Part shown: piece by piece, positions 8,042 to 17,052 of the stretch
Layout of the letters: the number at the start of each line of letters is the position of its first letter
How positions within the stretch are numbered: position 1 is the stretch's first letter
Notes under the pieces: model-generated
The model's database searches: none
What the model was told of the DNA's origin: nothing
Seen by the model: the letters and a program-made list of their open reading frames with translations, nothing else
Program-made: the position numbers and the translations under genes
NCBI GenBank assembly: GCA_025457665.1
Contig: JALOTY010000025.1
Location: forward strand, 1-44,961
DNA length: 44,961 nucleotides
From: Akkermansiaceae bacterium
Lineage (GTDB): Bacteria > Verrucomicrobiota > Verrucomicrobiia > Verrucomicrobiales > Akkermansiaceae
Reading direction: 5' to 3'

Positions 8042-8689
8042 TCAAAGCTCCTTGATGCGGATGTTCCGCCAGCGGACTTTGCAGGATTTCCCGGAGTGGA
8101 CCTGGAGGGCAAAGAAGCCTTCCGGGGTGAACTCCTTGGCGGTGTCCTTGTAGTCCACGCGGACTTCGCCATTCAGCCAGATCTGGATGTGGTTGCCCTT
8201 GCAGACGATGCGGATCTCGTTCCAGTCGTCCCACTTGATGATCTTTTTGCCCTGTTCGGTGAAGGCCGCTTCAGCCGCCTTGTCGCCCTTGAGCGGTTGC
8301 AGCCATCCGCGACGGGCTTCGTCGTAGAGTCCGGCGGTCCAGGCACGGGCTTTGCCGTTGTCGTGCTCGCATTGGTAGCCGTGGACGCGGCCGTCATTGC
8401 CGGGTTTCTGAAGTCCGCGGAACATCATGCCGGAGTTTCCGGAGAGGTCATCGAACTTCATTTCAAAGCGGAAATCGAAGTCCTTGTAGGTCTTCTCGGT
8501 GCGCAGGAAGGTGTTGCTGCGGACGTTTTCGCCGAAGCCGACGATGCACTGGTCCTCGATGCGGTATTCGCCGTTGCCATTCACCCTTTTCCAGCCATTC
8601 AGGTCCTTGCCATTGAAAAGGGAGGTGAAACCATTCTCCAAGGCCGCGGCGGGGAGAATCAAGGCGAGGGCGACGAGCAGTGTTTTCAT
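8042..8689 (-). CDS. Secreted DUF1080 (3-keto-disaccharide hydrolase-like) protein
   Basis: The 215-residue product has a Sec signal peptide (residues about 1-17, a Leu/Ala-rich core ending AAALE) and a concanavalin-like beta-sandwich with the DUF1080 hallmarks: [14 protein letters not shown] near the mature N-terminus, GNSGMMFRG in the middle, [22 protein letters not shown] and a C-terminal [10 protein letters not shown]...[13 protein letters not shown]1080 proteins from Bacteroidetes cleave 3-keto-glucosides, and the domain is widespread in Verrucomicrobia and Planctomycetes. Activity here is inferred, not shown. It is the first gene of the compact sugar cluster, 28 bases before the isomerase. 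It would act in the periplasm, feeding 3-keto sugars to the cytoplasmic enzymes. Confidence 0.85.
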   Translation of the reverse strand: MKTLLVALALILPAAALENGFTSLFNGKDLNGWKRVNGNGEYRIEDQCIVGFGENVRSNTFLRTEKTYKDFDFRFEMKFDDLSGNSGMMFRGLQKPGNDGRVHGYQCEHDNGKARAWTAGLYDEARRGWLQPLKGDKAAEAAFTEQGKKIIKWDDWNEIRIVCKGNHIQIWLNGEVRVDYKDTAKEFTPEGFFALQVHSGKSCKVRWRNIRIKEL

Positions 8690-8747
8690 AAATCTGTCTG
8701 ACAACTGACTGGCAGGGCGCACTACGCTCTGCAAGCAAAAGGTCCTT

Positions 8748-9908
8748 TCAGCGAGCTTCGGAAGGCCGGGTGGCGGGCGGTGGATTTTCCAGCAGGACGC
8801 GGAGGGCATCGATGGCCTCCAAGGGATGAGTCGCCCCCAGCGAAATTCTCAGGCGCGCAGTGCCGCGGGGGACTGTGGGGTAGCGGATGGCCGGGACGAG
8901 GAAACCCTGATTTTCCAAAGAGGCGGAGGCCTCGAGGGCGGCCTCATTCGTGCCCAGGATCCAGGGGAAAATGGGGCTGCTGTGGCCGGGGCGGAGTCGA
9001 TCCATCCTTTCGCGAAGCTGGGAGCGAAGAGCCGTGCCTTGAGGGGAGCGGAGGAGATCGATCGCGGCCCTTGCCGCATGGGCGAGGGCGGGCGGCGGGG
9101 CGGTGGAGAAAATGAAGGAGCGGGCGCGATTGATGAGCAGCTCCCGCCAATCGGCCGAGCAGGCGATGTAGGCCCCGGCGAGACCGGCGGCTTTTCCAAG
9201 GGTGCCCATGTGGAAATCGATCCGGCTTTGCAGCCCCATTTCCTCCGCCAAGCCCATGCCGCCGGGGCCGAAAACTCCGAGACCGTGTGCTTCATCCACG
9301 AGCAACAAGGCCTCGTGCTGCTCACAGGTTTCCACGATCTCACGAAGCGGAGCGAGATCGCCATCCATCGAGAACACCGACTCGGTGATCACGAGAATGC
9401 GGGATGCCGGGGAAACCCCTCGGATGCGGGAAAGCAGGCGTGAGAGTTTTTCGACATCGTTGTGGGGAAAGACCCGCAAGCTTGCGCCGGAGAGGCGGGC
9501 ACCATCGATGAGGCAGGCGTGGGCGAGCTTGTCGATGACCACATGGTCGCCGCTGCCGACGATGGCCGGAATGCTGCCGGTGGCGGCGGCGTGGCCGGAA
9601 CTGAAGCTCAGGGCGGCATCGGTGCCCTTGGCCTTGGCGATTGTTTCCTCAAGCGCTTCGTGCGGGGGCAGCGTGCCGGTGATCAATCTCGAGGCTGCGG
9701 CCCCGTGTCCCCAGAGATCGAGCCCCTCGTGGAAAGCGGCGCGGATGGCCGGGTGGCTGGCGAGTCCGAGGTAGTCGTTGGAGGCGAAATTCCAGAGTTC
9801 GCGGCCCTCCCGCAGGACCTTGGGGCCGGTGGCCGATTCCAGCGTGCGCAGCCTGCGGTGAAGGCCGGCCGCGGTGATGGCTTCAAGCTCGCTGCGGGGG
9901 CTGCGCAT
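8748..9908 (-). CDS. bioF: 8-amino-7-oxononanoate synthase-like alpha-oxoamine synthase
   Basis: This 386-residue PLP enzyme of fold type I condenses an acyl thioester (pimeloyl-CoA or -ACP in biotin synthesis) with an amino acid (alanine). Key features are FASNDYLGLA (residues 41-50), GHGAAASRLITGT (67-79), SFSSGHAAATG (101-111), the PLP-aspartate motif DEAHGLGVFG (205-214) and the PLP-binding Lys239 in GTLGKAAG. ATG 9908 is the first start that fits the family length. No other biotin gene is nearby: it sits alone between a carboxypeptidase-like gene and the DUF1080 cluster. A related alpha-oxoamine synthase, such as serine palmitoyltransferase or 2-amino-3-ketobutyrate-CoA ligase, is possible, but BioF fits best. 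Confidence 0.8.
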   Translation of the reverse strand: MRSPRSELEAITAAGLHRRLRTLESATGPKVLREGRELWNFASNDYLGLASHPAIRAAFHEGLDLWGHGAAASRLITGTLPPHEALEETIAKAKGTDAALSFSSGHAAATGSIPAIVGSGDHVVIDKLAHACLIDGARLSGASLRVFPHNDVEKLSRLLSRIRGVSPASRILVITESVFSMDGDLAPLREIVETCEQHEALLLVDEAHGLGVFGPGGMGLAEEMGLQSRIDFHMGTLGKAAGLAGAYIACSADWRELLINRARSFIFSTAPPPALAHAARAAIDLLRSPQGTALRSQLRERMDRLRPGHSSPIFPWILGTNEAALEASASLENQGFLVPAIRYPTVPRGTARLRISLGATHPLEAIDALRVLLENPPPATRPSEAR

Positions 9909-9957
9909 GGGAAAAACGGGGAGGCTTTTTGCCCTCGCGATCAGGCCGGTTGCCGGA

Positions 9958-10848
9958 TCACTGGTGAGGGGTTTCCAGCGCCCAGCGGAGGAGTTTCTCG
10001 CTGTCGTTCCAGATGTGGGTGCTGTTGCTTTTGAGCACGACCACGATCGCGGCGCGGCCATTGAGTTCGCCCGTGGACACCAGGCAGCGGCCGGCGAGGT
10101 TGGTGGTGCCGGTTTTCATGCCGTTGCAATAGGGCACGCGTTTGAGGAGTTTGTTGGTGTTTTCCAGACGCAGGCTGCGGCCGTTGTTGAAAACGAAGCT
10201 GTAGGACTGGGTGTTCACCCAGGAGCGGATCGCGGAGGAGCGATAGGCGTGGCGGGAGGCGATGGCGATGTCCCGCGCCGTGGAATACTGGCCATCGGCC
10301 GGCAGGCCATTGGGATTGATGAAATGGGAGCGGCGCATGCCGAGTTGGGCGGCCTTGCGATTCATCATCGCCGAGAAACCTTCCTGGGAACCGCCGATGT
10401 CACGGGCGAGGGCACGGGCGACGTCATTGGCGCTCTTCACCATCAAAACCCGGAGCAAATCGGCGCGGGTGTAGGTTTCCCCGGGGCGCAGGTAGAGCTT
10501 CGTGGGCTCGCAGCGGGTGTCATCGGCCGTGATCGTGACCGGCTTGGAAAGCGGTCCGGCGTCCAGCGCCACCAGGGCGGTGAGGATTTTCTGGGTGGAA
10601 GCCACCGGGCGCATCTGGTCGGCATTCTTGGCGTAGAGCACGCGGCCGCTGGCGGCATCGATGACAATCGCGCTCTCCGCATACACCGAGGGCGGGGCGA
10701 GATTCGGGATGGCCACATTTCCGGCCGGAGGAGTCTCGGCCGCGTAAGGTCCGCCGCCCGGGGTGGGGTCGGGCTCACCGCCGCAGGAACTCAGCGCCAT
10801 GACAAATGGCACAAGGAGCAGGAAACGGGAAAGGGATCGGGGCAACAT
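9958..10848 (-). CDS. D-alanyl-D-alanine carboxypeptidase-family lipoprotein
   Basis: The 296-residue product is a penicillin-binding serine peptidase of the S11 (DacA/PBP5-like) family. The three active-site motifs are present and correctly spaced: STQK at residues 84-87 (nucleophile Ser84 and Lys87), SAN at 139-141 and KTGT at 245-248. A hydrophobic N-terminus ending LSSC (Cys22) is a lipobox, so the enzyme should be a lipid-anchored envelope protein that trims peptidoglycan stem peptides. ATG 10848 is chosen because it gives the proper signal peptide. The usual C-terminal DacA beta domain is absent, making it a minimal catalytic form. It is the first gene of the long minus-strand run and diverges from clpB. 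Confidence 0.88.
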   Translation of the reverse strand: MLPRSLSRFLLLVPFVMALSSCGGEPDPTPGGGPYAAETPPAGNVAIPNLAPPSVYAESAIVIDAASGRVLYAKNADQMRPVASTQKILTALVALDAGPLSKPVTITADDTRCEPTKLYLRPGETYTRADLLRVLMVKSANDVARALARDIGGSQEGFSAMMNRKAAQLGMRRSHFINPNGLPADGQYSTARDIAIASRHAYRSSAIRSWVNTQSYSFVFNNGRSLRLENTNKLLKRVPYCNGMKTGTTNLAGRCLVSTGELNGRAAIVVVLKSNSTHIWNDSEKLLRWALETPHQ

Positions 10849-11081
10849 CGCGGCGCGAACTAAAGCCGCCCGCCCCCCATGGGAAAAGGCGATATTTCCC
10901 GCATTTCCATCCCGATCGGGATTGCCGCCACTTCTGGGAGCCATCCGGGATTTCCTAGAAAGAAAAATGCACAAAATATTTGAATAAACCCGCTGCTAGG
11001 ACATCGAAGGGAGAGGAAATGGCAGGGGACGCGTGTTGCGTGAACCTGCGAGATGATAAAGTCTGACAGAAAGGAACGGTT
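10849..11081. promoter_or_regulatory. Divergent intergenic region with 14-bp palindrome
   Basis: These 233 bases separate the divergent carboxypeptidase and clpB genes and must hold both promoters. The perfect palindrome ATCCCGATCGGGAT lies at 10909-10922 and is a candidate operator. An AT-rich stretch (about 10955-10985) follows. I could not find convincing -35/-10 pairs, a CIRCE element or a sigma-32-type heat-shock promoter ahead of clpB. An AGGA six bases before the ATG at 11082 is the clpB ribosome binding site. Confidence 0.4.
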
Positions 11082-13658
11082 ATGGGACTCGATAAAATCA
11101 CCACCAAACTCCAGGAGGCGCTGCAATCGGCCCAGCGTCTGGCCTCGAAATCCGCCCATCCGGAGCTGAAAAGCCCGCATGTGCTCCTCGCCCTGATGCA
11201 GCAGGAAGGGGGCATCGCGCTGCCCATCCTGCAACAATCCGGTGCGGATCTGACCCGGCTGAAGGCATCGGTGGCGCTCGCCTTGGAGCGGGAGCCGAAA
11301 GTGCAGGGGGCCAGCGCGCAGCCGCAGTTGGGCTATGAACTCCGATCGACCCTGGACGCGGCCGATGAGGTGCGCGAGGGCATGGGCGATGAATTTCTTT
11401 CCGTGGAGCACTTCCTGCTCGGCGCGCTGAAGGCGAAATCCGCGGCGGGCAAGCTGATGGAAGAGGTCGGCGTGACCGATGCCGCCCTGCGCAAGGCTTT
11501 GGAGGGCATCCGGGGGGCGCAGAAAGTGACCGATGAGAATCCTGAAGGGAAATATCAGGCACTGGAGAAATACGGCACCGACCTCACCGCCCGCGCCCGC
11601 GAGGGGAAAATCGACCCCGTGATCGGCCGCGATACGGAGATCCGCCGGGTGCTGCAAGTGCTCTCCCGCCGGACGAAGAACAACCCCGTGCTCATCGGTG
11701 AACCCGGCGTGGGCAAGACCGCCATCGTCGAAGGTCTGGCGCGTCGCATCGTGTCCGGTGACGTGCCGGAGGCGATGAAGAACAAGCGCATCATCGTCAT
11801 GGACATCGGCGGCATGCTTGCCGGGGCGAAATACCGCGGCGAATTTGAAGACCGCCTCAAGGCCTTCCTCAAGGAAGTCACTTCGTCGAATGGCGAGATC
11901 ATCCTTTTCATCGATGAACTCCACACCATCGTCGGCGCGGGTGCCAGCGATGGGGCGGTCGATGCTTCAAATCTCCTCAAGCCACAACTCGCCCGCGGGG
12001 AACTGCGGACGGTGGGGGCGACGACCTTGGACGAATACCGCAAACACATCGAAAAGGACGCCGCGCTTGAGCGACGTTTCCAGCCGGTGATGGTGGGCGA
12101 GCCGAGTGTCGAGGACTCCATCGCCATTCTGCGCGGACTCAAGGAACGCTATGAAGTCCACCACGGCGTGCGCATTCAGGATGGCGCGCTGGTGGCTGCG
12201 GCGATGCTTTCCGATCGCTACATCTCCGATCGTTTCCTGCCCGACAAGGCCGTCGATCTTGTCGATGAAGCCGCCTCGCGTCTCAAGATCGAGCTCGATT
12301 CCATGCCCACGGAGATCGACCAACTCGAACGCCAGATCATGCAGATGGAGATGGAGAAAAAGGCCTTGGAAAAAGAGACCGACAAGGCCTCCGCCGCCCG
12401 TCTGGAGCGGGTCACCGAAGAGCAGGCCAATCTCCGTGAACAATCCGCCGCCCTCATGGCGCGCTGGCGGAATGAGAAGGAAGTCATCGAACGCGTTCGC
12501 GAACAGCAGGCGCGGATCGAGACTCTGAAAAACGAGGCGGAGCAAGCCCAGCGACTGGGCGATCTGACCCGGGCGTCCGAGCTGACCTATGGGAAACTCC
12601 CCGAAGCCCAGCGTGCGCTCGATGCCGCCCAGGTGGAGCTTGCCGCGATGCAGAAGAACGGGGCCATCCTCACCGAGGAAGTCACCGAGGAGGACATCGC
12701 CGGCGTGGTTTCATCCTGGACCGGCATCCCCGTTTCCCGCCTGCAGGAAGGCGAAAAGGAAAAGCTCGTTCATATGGAGCAGCGGCTTGCCGCACGGGTG
12801 ATCGGCCAGAAGTCCGCCATCAGCGCGGTTTCCAATGCCGTCCGCCGTGCCCGGGCCGGCTTGCAGGATGAGAATCGACCCATCGGCTCCTTCCTCTTCC
12901 TCGGACCCACCGGCGTGGGCAAAACCGAGCTGAGCAAGGCTCTGGCGGAATTCCTCTTCGATGATGAAGGGGCCATGGTCCGCATCGACATGTCCGAATA
13001 CATGGAAAAACACAGCGTGGCCCGGCTCATCGGCGCACCTCCGGGATATGTCGGATACGATGAGGGCGGTCAGCTTTCCGAGCATGTACGACGGAAGCCG
13101 TACTCCGTGGTCCTCTTCGATGAGATTGAAAAAGCTCACCCGGATGTCTTCAACGTCCTGCTGCAAGTGCTGGACGATGGCCGCATCACCGATGGCCAGG
13201 GGCGCACAGTCGATTTCCGCAACACGGTGCTCATCATGACCTCGAACATCGGTTCGCAGTTCATCCTCCACGAGGACAATGCCGAACAGCGCGAAGCCCG
13301 CGTGCTGGAGGCCCTGCGCGGGCATTTCCGGCCGGAGTTCCTGAACCGCATCGATGAAACGATCATCTTCGACCGCCTGCAACGCGAGGAGCTATCGACG
13401 ATCGTGGACTTGCAGCTTGAGCGGGTGCGCAAGCGCTTGGCGAAACAGGGCTTGGGACTCGCGCTGACGGCGGAGGCCAGGGAATTTCTGGGCAACCAGG
13501 GATACGATCCCGTCTATGGCGCCCGTCCGCTGAAACGGGCCATCCAGCGGCATTTGCTCGATGAGCTGTCGCTGGAGATCCTCGACGGGCGGTTTGTCGA
13601 TGGCGACGTCATCGAAGCCAGCGTGGAGAACGGTGCGATCGTCTTCCGCAAGGCATGA
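11082..13658 (+). CDS. clpB: ATP-dependent chaperone ClpB
   Basis: The 858-residue protein is a full-length ClpB disaggregase, a hexameric AAA+ ATPase that works with DnaK to rescue aggregated proteins. It has a Clp_N double repeat (residues about 1-145) and a first nucleotide-binding domain with Walker A GEPGVGKT at 206-213. The long middle coiled coil (about 405-525, rich in Glu, Lys and Gln) distinguishes ClpB from ClpA. The second nucleotide-binding domain has Walker A GPTGVGKT at 608-615 and a SNIGSQ sensor segment. The IGF/IGL loop that binds ClpP is not seen, as expected for ClpB. A hairpin (CCCCGG/CCGGGG, 13686-13702) follows the stop codon but lacks a clear T tract. Confidence 0.96.
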   Translation: MGLDKITTKLQEALQSAQRLASKSAHPELKSPHVLLALMQQEGGIALPILQQSGADLTRLKASVALALEREPKVQGASAQPQLGYELRSTLDAADEVREGMGDEFLSVEHFLLGALKAKSAAGKLMEEVGVTDAALRKALEGIRGAQKVTDENPEGKYQALEKYGTDLTARAREGKIDPVIGRDTEIRRVLQVLSRRTKNNPVLIGEPGVGKTAIVEGLARRIVSGDVPEAMKNKRIIVMDIGGMLAGAKYRGEFEDRLKAFLKEVTSSNGEIILFIDELHTIVGAGASDGAVDASNLLKPQLARGELRTVGATTLDEYRKHIEKDAALERRFQPVMVGEPSVEDSIAILRGLKERYEVHHGVRIQDGALVAAAMLSDRYISDRFLPDKAVDLVDEAASRLKIELDSMPTEIDQLERQIMQMEMEKKALEKETDKASAARLERVTEEQANLREQSAALMARWRNEKEVIERVREQQARIETLKNEAEQAQRLGDLTRASELTYGKLPEAQRALDAAQVELAAMQKNGAILTEEVTEEDIAGVVSSWTGIPVSRLQEGEKEKLVHMEQRLAARVIGQKSAISAVSNAVRRARAGLQDENRPIGSFLFLGPTGVGKTELSKALAEFLFDDEGAMVRIDMSEYMEKHSVARLIGAPPGYVGYDEGGQLSEHVRRKPYSVVLFDEIEKAHPDVFNVLLQVLDDGRITDGQGRTVDFRNTVLIMTSNIGSQFILHEDNAEQREARVLEALRGHFRPEFLNRIDETIIFDRLQREELSTIVDLQLERVRKRLAKQGLGLALTAEAREFLGNQGYDPVYGARPLKRAIQRHLLDELSLEILDGRFVDGDVIEASVENGAIVFRKA

Positions 13659-13717
13659 GGGAAAATGGGCGGGTGTGAGGGCTTGCCCCGGGCCGTCCGG
13701 GGTGGTTCCTTGCGCCC

Positions 13718-14182
13718 GTGCACCTGCGTTTCACCGAACAAGAGCTTTCCGTACTGGTTCAAATGCTGAGCCTGGCAGCGGAAGTGGCCTCGTGGAATCA
13801 GAAGCCCGGTTCGGATGAAGGCGTGGCGGAGTTCGAGGAACTGGAATCGAAAATCCTCGGCAAGGCCCTTCAGGCCGGGTTCAGCGACATCGTGGGCTGG
13901 GACGAGGAAAAACAACGCTACCAGCTCAAGCCCGAGTTCCAGCAGCAGGCTTTCTATCAGGAATGTTTCGAGGAATTCCGCAACGAAAGCTTCTGGGAAG
14001 ACCTCGTGCTGCGAATGGCCGATCGCGATCTGATGCGCGCGATCGGCAAGAACGCGTGGGAAAAGCTCGGCGAGGAAGCGCGTCGCGAGAGGACCAAGGA
14101 CATCGAAAAACGCTACTGGGAGGAGTTCACCCGCAATGGCATCGAGCGGGTGAACGTGATCTTCCCGCCGGGGGAGGGGTGA
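13718..14182 (+). CDS. Hypothetical acidic protein
   Basis: I do not recognise this 154-residue protein. It starts with GTG at 13718 (MHLRFTEQELSVLVQML) and is strongly charged, rich in Glu, Arg and Lys and predicted mostly helical. Trp and aromatic residues lie in WDEEKQRY, FWEDLV and RYWEEF. No signal peptide, membrane segment or catalytic motif is apparent. An in-frame ATG at 13763 is an alternative start, but the N-terminal FTEQELSVL helix looks authentic. It is 59 bases after clpB and its TGA directly abuts the ATG of the membrane protein that follows (TGAATG), so those two genes are probably coupled. High third-position GC supports coding. Confidence 0.65.
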   Translation: MHLRFTEQELSVLVQMLSLAAEVASWNQKPGSDEGVAEFEELESKILGKALQAGFSDIVGWDEEKQRYQLKPEFQQQAFYQECFEEFRNESFWEDLVLRMADRDLMRAIGKNAWEKLGEEARRERTKDIEKRYWEEFTRNGIERVNVIFPPGEG

Positions 14183-14698
14183 ATGGCGGAGGACACCGGA
14201 ATGTTTCGAGGTTGGCTGCCGGAAAGGCCGACCCTGCTGCTCCTGGGTTGGTGGGTGGGCGGGCTTGTCGGCGGCTTTTCCGTGCTTTCCGCAAGGGTGA
14301 TTACCGAGAAAAAGCTCAAGAGTGAATGGTTGGTCGATGCCGGTTTCGCGCCCTTCACGGGGACCTCTCTCACCCTCTGCCTGTCCTTCACTCTTTTCTC
14401 TTTCGTCCTGTTCCTTGTCTTCAAATCGGAGAACAGAGTGGCGGAATGGGTGATGGCCTTTGCCATCATTCAGGCAGGTCTGGTGACCGCTGCGGGGATG
14501 GTGGATCTGCCCGGTTCAGGTTGGTGGATCGCTCTCATGATGTGGATCGTTCAATCCCTGGTTGGGTTGGCTGGATTCTGGTTGCTGAAACGCTGGCGTC
14601 TTCAGCAAATCGAAACCGAGTGGTTGATGATCCGCGCGGAAAACGATGTGCGCAGGGCGAATCGGGACATGGATCCCGAAAACCATCCCCGTCCTTGA
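14183..14698 (+). CDS. Hypothetical four-helix membrane protein
   Basis: The 171-residue product has about four hydrophobic segments (roughly residues 14-36, 56-78, 87-107 and 113-135) and a charged C-terminal tail rich in Arg, Glu and Asn. No known family motif is visible. The ATG immediately follows the stop of the acidic hypothetical gene, and the two probably form a small operon behind clpB. A rho-independent terminator-like hairpin lies 15 bases after the stop. Function unknown. Confidence 0.6.
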   Translation: MAEDTGMFRGWLPERPTLLLLGWWVGGLVGGFSVLSARVITEKKLKSEWLVDAGFAPFTGTSLTLCLSFTLFSFVLFLVFKSENRVAEWVMAFAIIQAGLVTAAGMVDLPGSGWWIALMMWIVQSLVGLAGFWLLKRWRLQQIETEWLMIRAENDVRRANRDMDPENHPRP

Positions 14699-14712
14699 GG
14701 TCGATACCTCCC

Positions 14713-14737
14713 TCCGCCTAACAGACGGCGGATCTTT
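14713..14737 (+). terminator. Rho-independent terminator with the heptamer in its loop
   Basis: TCCGCC (14713-14718) pairs with GGCGGA (14727-14732), followed by TCTTTT. The hairpin would end transcription from the clpB-side genes. The CTAACAG heptamer (14718-14724) sits in the loop. A second inverted repeat, ACCCGCC/GGCGGGT at 14778-14784 and 14800-14806, lies between the two convergent genes and may add to termination for the minus-strand gene. Confidence 0.55.
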
Positions 14738-14822
14738 TCGGAGTTGGTGGAAGTGGCCGATCTCCCAGAGTCCGTAGACCCGCCAGGACCGTCAGGATCG
14801 GCGGGTGGATGAAAGGGCGCGG

Positions 14823-16991
14823 TCAGTCGCGGCGATCGAGGATATCATAGCCAAGTCCCGCATCTTGAGGATCAGGGGCGACTCTTCCGGCCGATGCCGG
14901 GTCCGGGAGTTGGGTCCGGAACTCATCGATGAACAGACCGATTTTTTCGACCGGGATGTTTTCAAATCCCGGCACCTCGCGAAAGACTGCGGAGTCGGCA
15001 TTCAGTCGGTAGTCCATCTCCGATGCGTTCCTGAAGCCGGGATCTTTGGCAAACGCGGCATGAGGTCCCGTCGGATAGGGGTCAGCATCGACCGTGCGGT
15101 TGTTTTTCACCTGCCGCCAGCGGAAAGGAGTCCGGCAATTCACCGCGATGTTGTCGCGGATCTGCCCCTGATGCGGGGGGATGGTCACGAATTCGAAGCC
15201 GACCTTGCAATCCATGGCGATGTTACCCACGCAATCGAATGGCTGGGTGAGGCCGTCTTTCACCATGTCTCCCTGTTTGAAAAGATAAGCGGTTCCACGG
15301 GTGCCGGTGCTGCCGAGGGCGACGATGTTTCCGATGATCTTCATGTCGGGATGATCGTGATCGAAGTAAATCCCGTCTCCCAGGGGTGAACTGTGAACCA
15401 GGTTGTGGCGGAAAGTCAGATTGCCGAATTGGCGGTTCTTGAAGTCGTAGGAATAGAACGCCCCCATGTCATTGGAAACAAGGCAATATCGGGAGACCTC
15501 GTTGAACTCGAACACGCTGTCCATGCTGCCGCAAAGCACGCCAACGTGCGGAGTGTCATGGATGAGATTGTGGGCGACATGCATGCCCACGGCGGTGTGA
15601 TGACCGCCGCCACCGCCGCCGGTGAAGCCGGAATTGATGCCTGCGGCATAAACCGGTTCGATGCGGGCAAAGTGATGGATGTGGTTGTTGATCGCCCGGT
15701 GTCCGGCCGGAGTCCGCGGGGTGGTCGTGGCATCACCGCCAGCGAGCCAGATGCCTCCGCCGCCGAGTTGATAGAGATCGTTCGACCGCGCCTCGTGATG
15801 GCTGCCGCCGTTCAGATTGATGGCGTTGCGGTTGACATTCCGCACCGTGCATCCGGCCACCAACACGTGACTGCCGCCGCTCACTTCAATGCCGTGTCCG
15901 AGATGGGTATCGATGACGATGTCACGAAGAACGATGTGCCGGGCATCTTTGATCCGGATGAGGGGGGTGTCGGAATCCGCAATCCTCAAGGAAGATTCCG
16001 TCACTTCCGAAGGTGGCCAAAGATAGATGCAGCGGTCCTGGAAATCCATGCACCATTCGCCCGGTTCATCGATCTCCTCTAACAGATTGATCAACTGATA
16101 GGCTTCACGCCCGTTTCCCCTGGGGCGGGTGTATTTGTTGCCAATGCCATTGTGGATCGGCTTCGCAAAAGTGGCGGTGCGCTTGGCGTCATCGATATCC
16201 AGCACCCGCAGGGCGGAGTTTTCCCAAGCCACCCGCCAGTATCCGCGAAGCCAGACGCCGCGGTGGAGTTGCTTTTTCCACAGCGCATGGCGGTCGGCAA
16301 ATTCCTCGCGGTATTCGAAGATCCCGCCGGTGGCACCGGGAGGTAGCTTCTGGACATTTTGGGTGTCCTTCCAGTCGCCCTGCGGTCCACCGGCGGTATG
16401 GAGGACGGAGCGGAAGGTCATCCAACCTTTGTTGGGAAAGCGGGCGAGAGTCATCCGCTGGCCATCGAAGTAAAGATCGGCAATCCCGCCGAAGTCACGA
16501 AACACATCGGGAAGTCGGCGCGAGTGGACGACTCCGAACTTGTCTATATCAAGAGCAAGCACGTGCTCCCTGGCATTTGCCCGAATCCGCGCGAGCGTGG
16601 CCGGGTCGGTCACCTTCTTCAAATTCCCGGGTGGAACCCGGCGTGCTCCGGTGAAGACCGGCGTCTCGCCTTCCATGGCCCGGTAGGTGACCGGGTGGTC
16701 GGCGGTTCCGGAATCCGCACTGTCGAGTTGGAAACCCTCTGGGAACTCATAGGTCCCGCCGCCGATCCAGATCGTGACCGGCTTCGAGGTGGCCCCCCGT
16801 GCGGCATCCCGGGCATGTTCCAAGGTGGCGAAGGGGTGCCCGCGGCTGCCATCGTTGGCATCACTGCCGGAGGGCGACACATAAATCTGTGTGCCCTTGT
16901 CACAGGAAACAGCGAGCAGGCAGAGAAGGGCGGCGAGCAGCGGACGGAGGATCGATGCCAAAGGAAAGTGCGGCAGGTGGTGGAGAGTCAT
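14823..16991 (-). CDS. Right-handed parallel beta-helix lipoprotein
   Basis: The 722-residue exported protein begins with a hydrophobic signal ending LLAVSC (lipobox Cys near residue 30), followed by IYVSPSGSDANDGS and HPFATLEHARDA. That is the common N-terminus of pectate-lyase-like/DUF1565 beta-helix proteins. The central part (about 375-600) contains repeated HxxxxN and NxxIH turns such as GIEVSGGSHVLVAGCTV and HNLVHSSPLGDGIYFDHDH, typical of a right-handed parallel beta-helix (Pbl/CASH repeats). Many such proteins are polysaccharide lyases or glycosidases, but the substrate cannot be read here. ATG 16991 is chosen because it yields a normal lipoprotein signal; an upstream ATG at 17051 directly after the cutC stop is the alternative. 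One in-frame CTG-TTA-G heptamer lies at 16079-16085. Confidence 0.8.
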   Translation of the reverse strand: MTLHHLPHFPLASILRPLLAALLCLLAVSCDKGTQIYVSPSGSDANDGSRGHPFATLEHARDAARGATSKPVTIWIGGGTYEFPEGFQLDSADSGTADHPVTYRAMEGETPVFTGARRVPPGNLKKVTDPATLARIRANAREHVLALDIDKFGVVHSRRLPDVFRDFGGIADLYFDGQRMTLARFPNKGWMTFRSVLHTAGGPQGDWKDTQNVQKLPPGATGGIFEYREEFADRHALWKKQLHRGVWLRGYWRVAWENSALRVLDIDDAKRTATFAKPIHNGIGNKYTRPRGNGREAYQLINLLEEIDEPGEWCMDFQDRCIYLWPPSEVTESSLRIADSDTPLIRIKDARHIVLRDIVIDTHLGHGIEVSGGSHVLVAGCTVRNVNRNAINLNGGSHHEARSNDLYQLGGGGIWLAGGDATTTPRTPAGHRAINNHIHHFARIEPVYAAGINSGFTGGGGGGHHTAVGMHVAHNLIHDTPHVGVLCGSMDSVFEFNEVSRYCLVSNDMGAFYSYDFKNRQFGNLTFRHNLVHSSPLGDGIYFDHDHPDMKIIGNIVALGSTGTRGTAYLFKQGDMVKDGLTQPFDCVGNIAMDCKVGFEFVTIPPHQGQIRDNIAVNCRTPFRWRQVKNNRTVDADPYPTGPHAAFAKDPGFRNASEMDYRLNADSAVFREVPGFENIPVEKIGLFIDEFRTQLPDPASAGRVAPDPQDAGLGYDILDRRD

Positions 16992-17052
16992 TTTGCGTCT
17001 TCGGGGGATCGAATGGCGTCGGTTCCTGGGAACCCATGGCAGGGCCACCATT

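Noticed and set aside
8748..9908. Biotin operon around bioF
   Set aside because: No bioA, bioB, bioC or bioD homologue is nearby; the gene is alone among unrelated neighbours.
10975..11081. Heat-shock (sigma-32 or CIRCE) control of clpB
   Set aside because: I looked for the inverted repeat and for a matching -35/-10 pair and found none with proper sequence and spacing.
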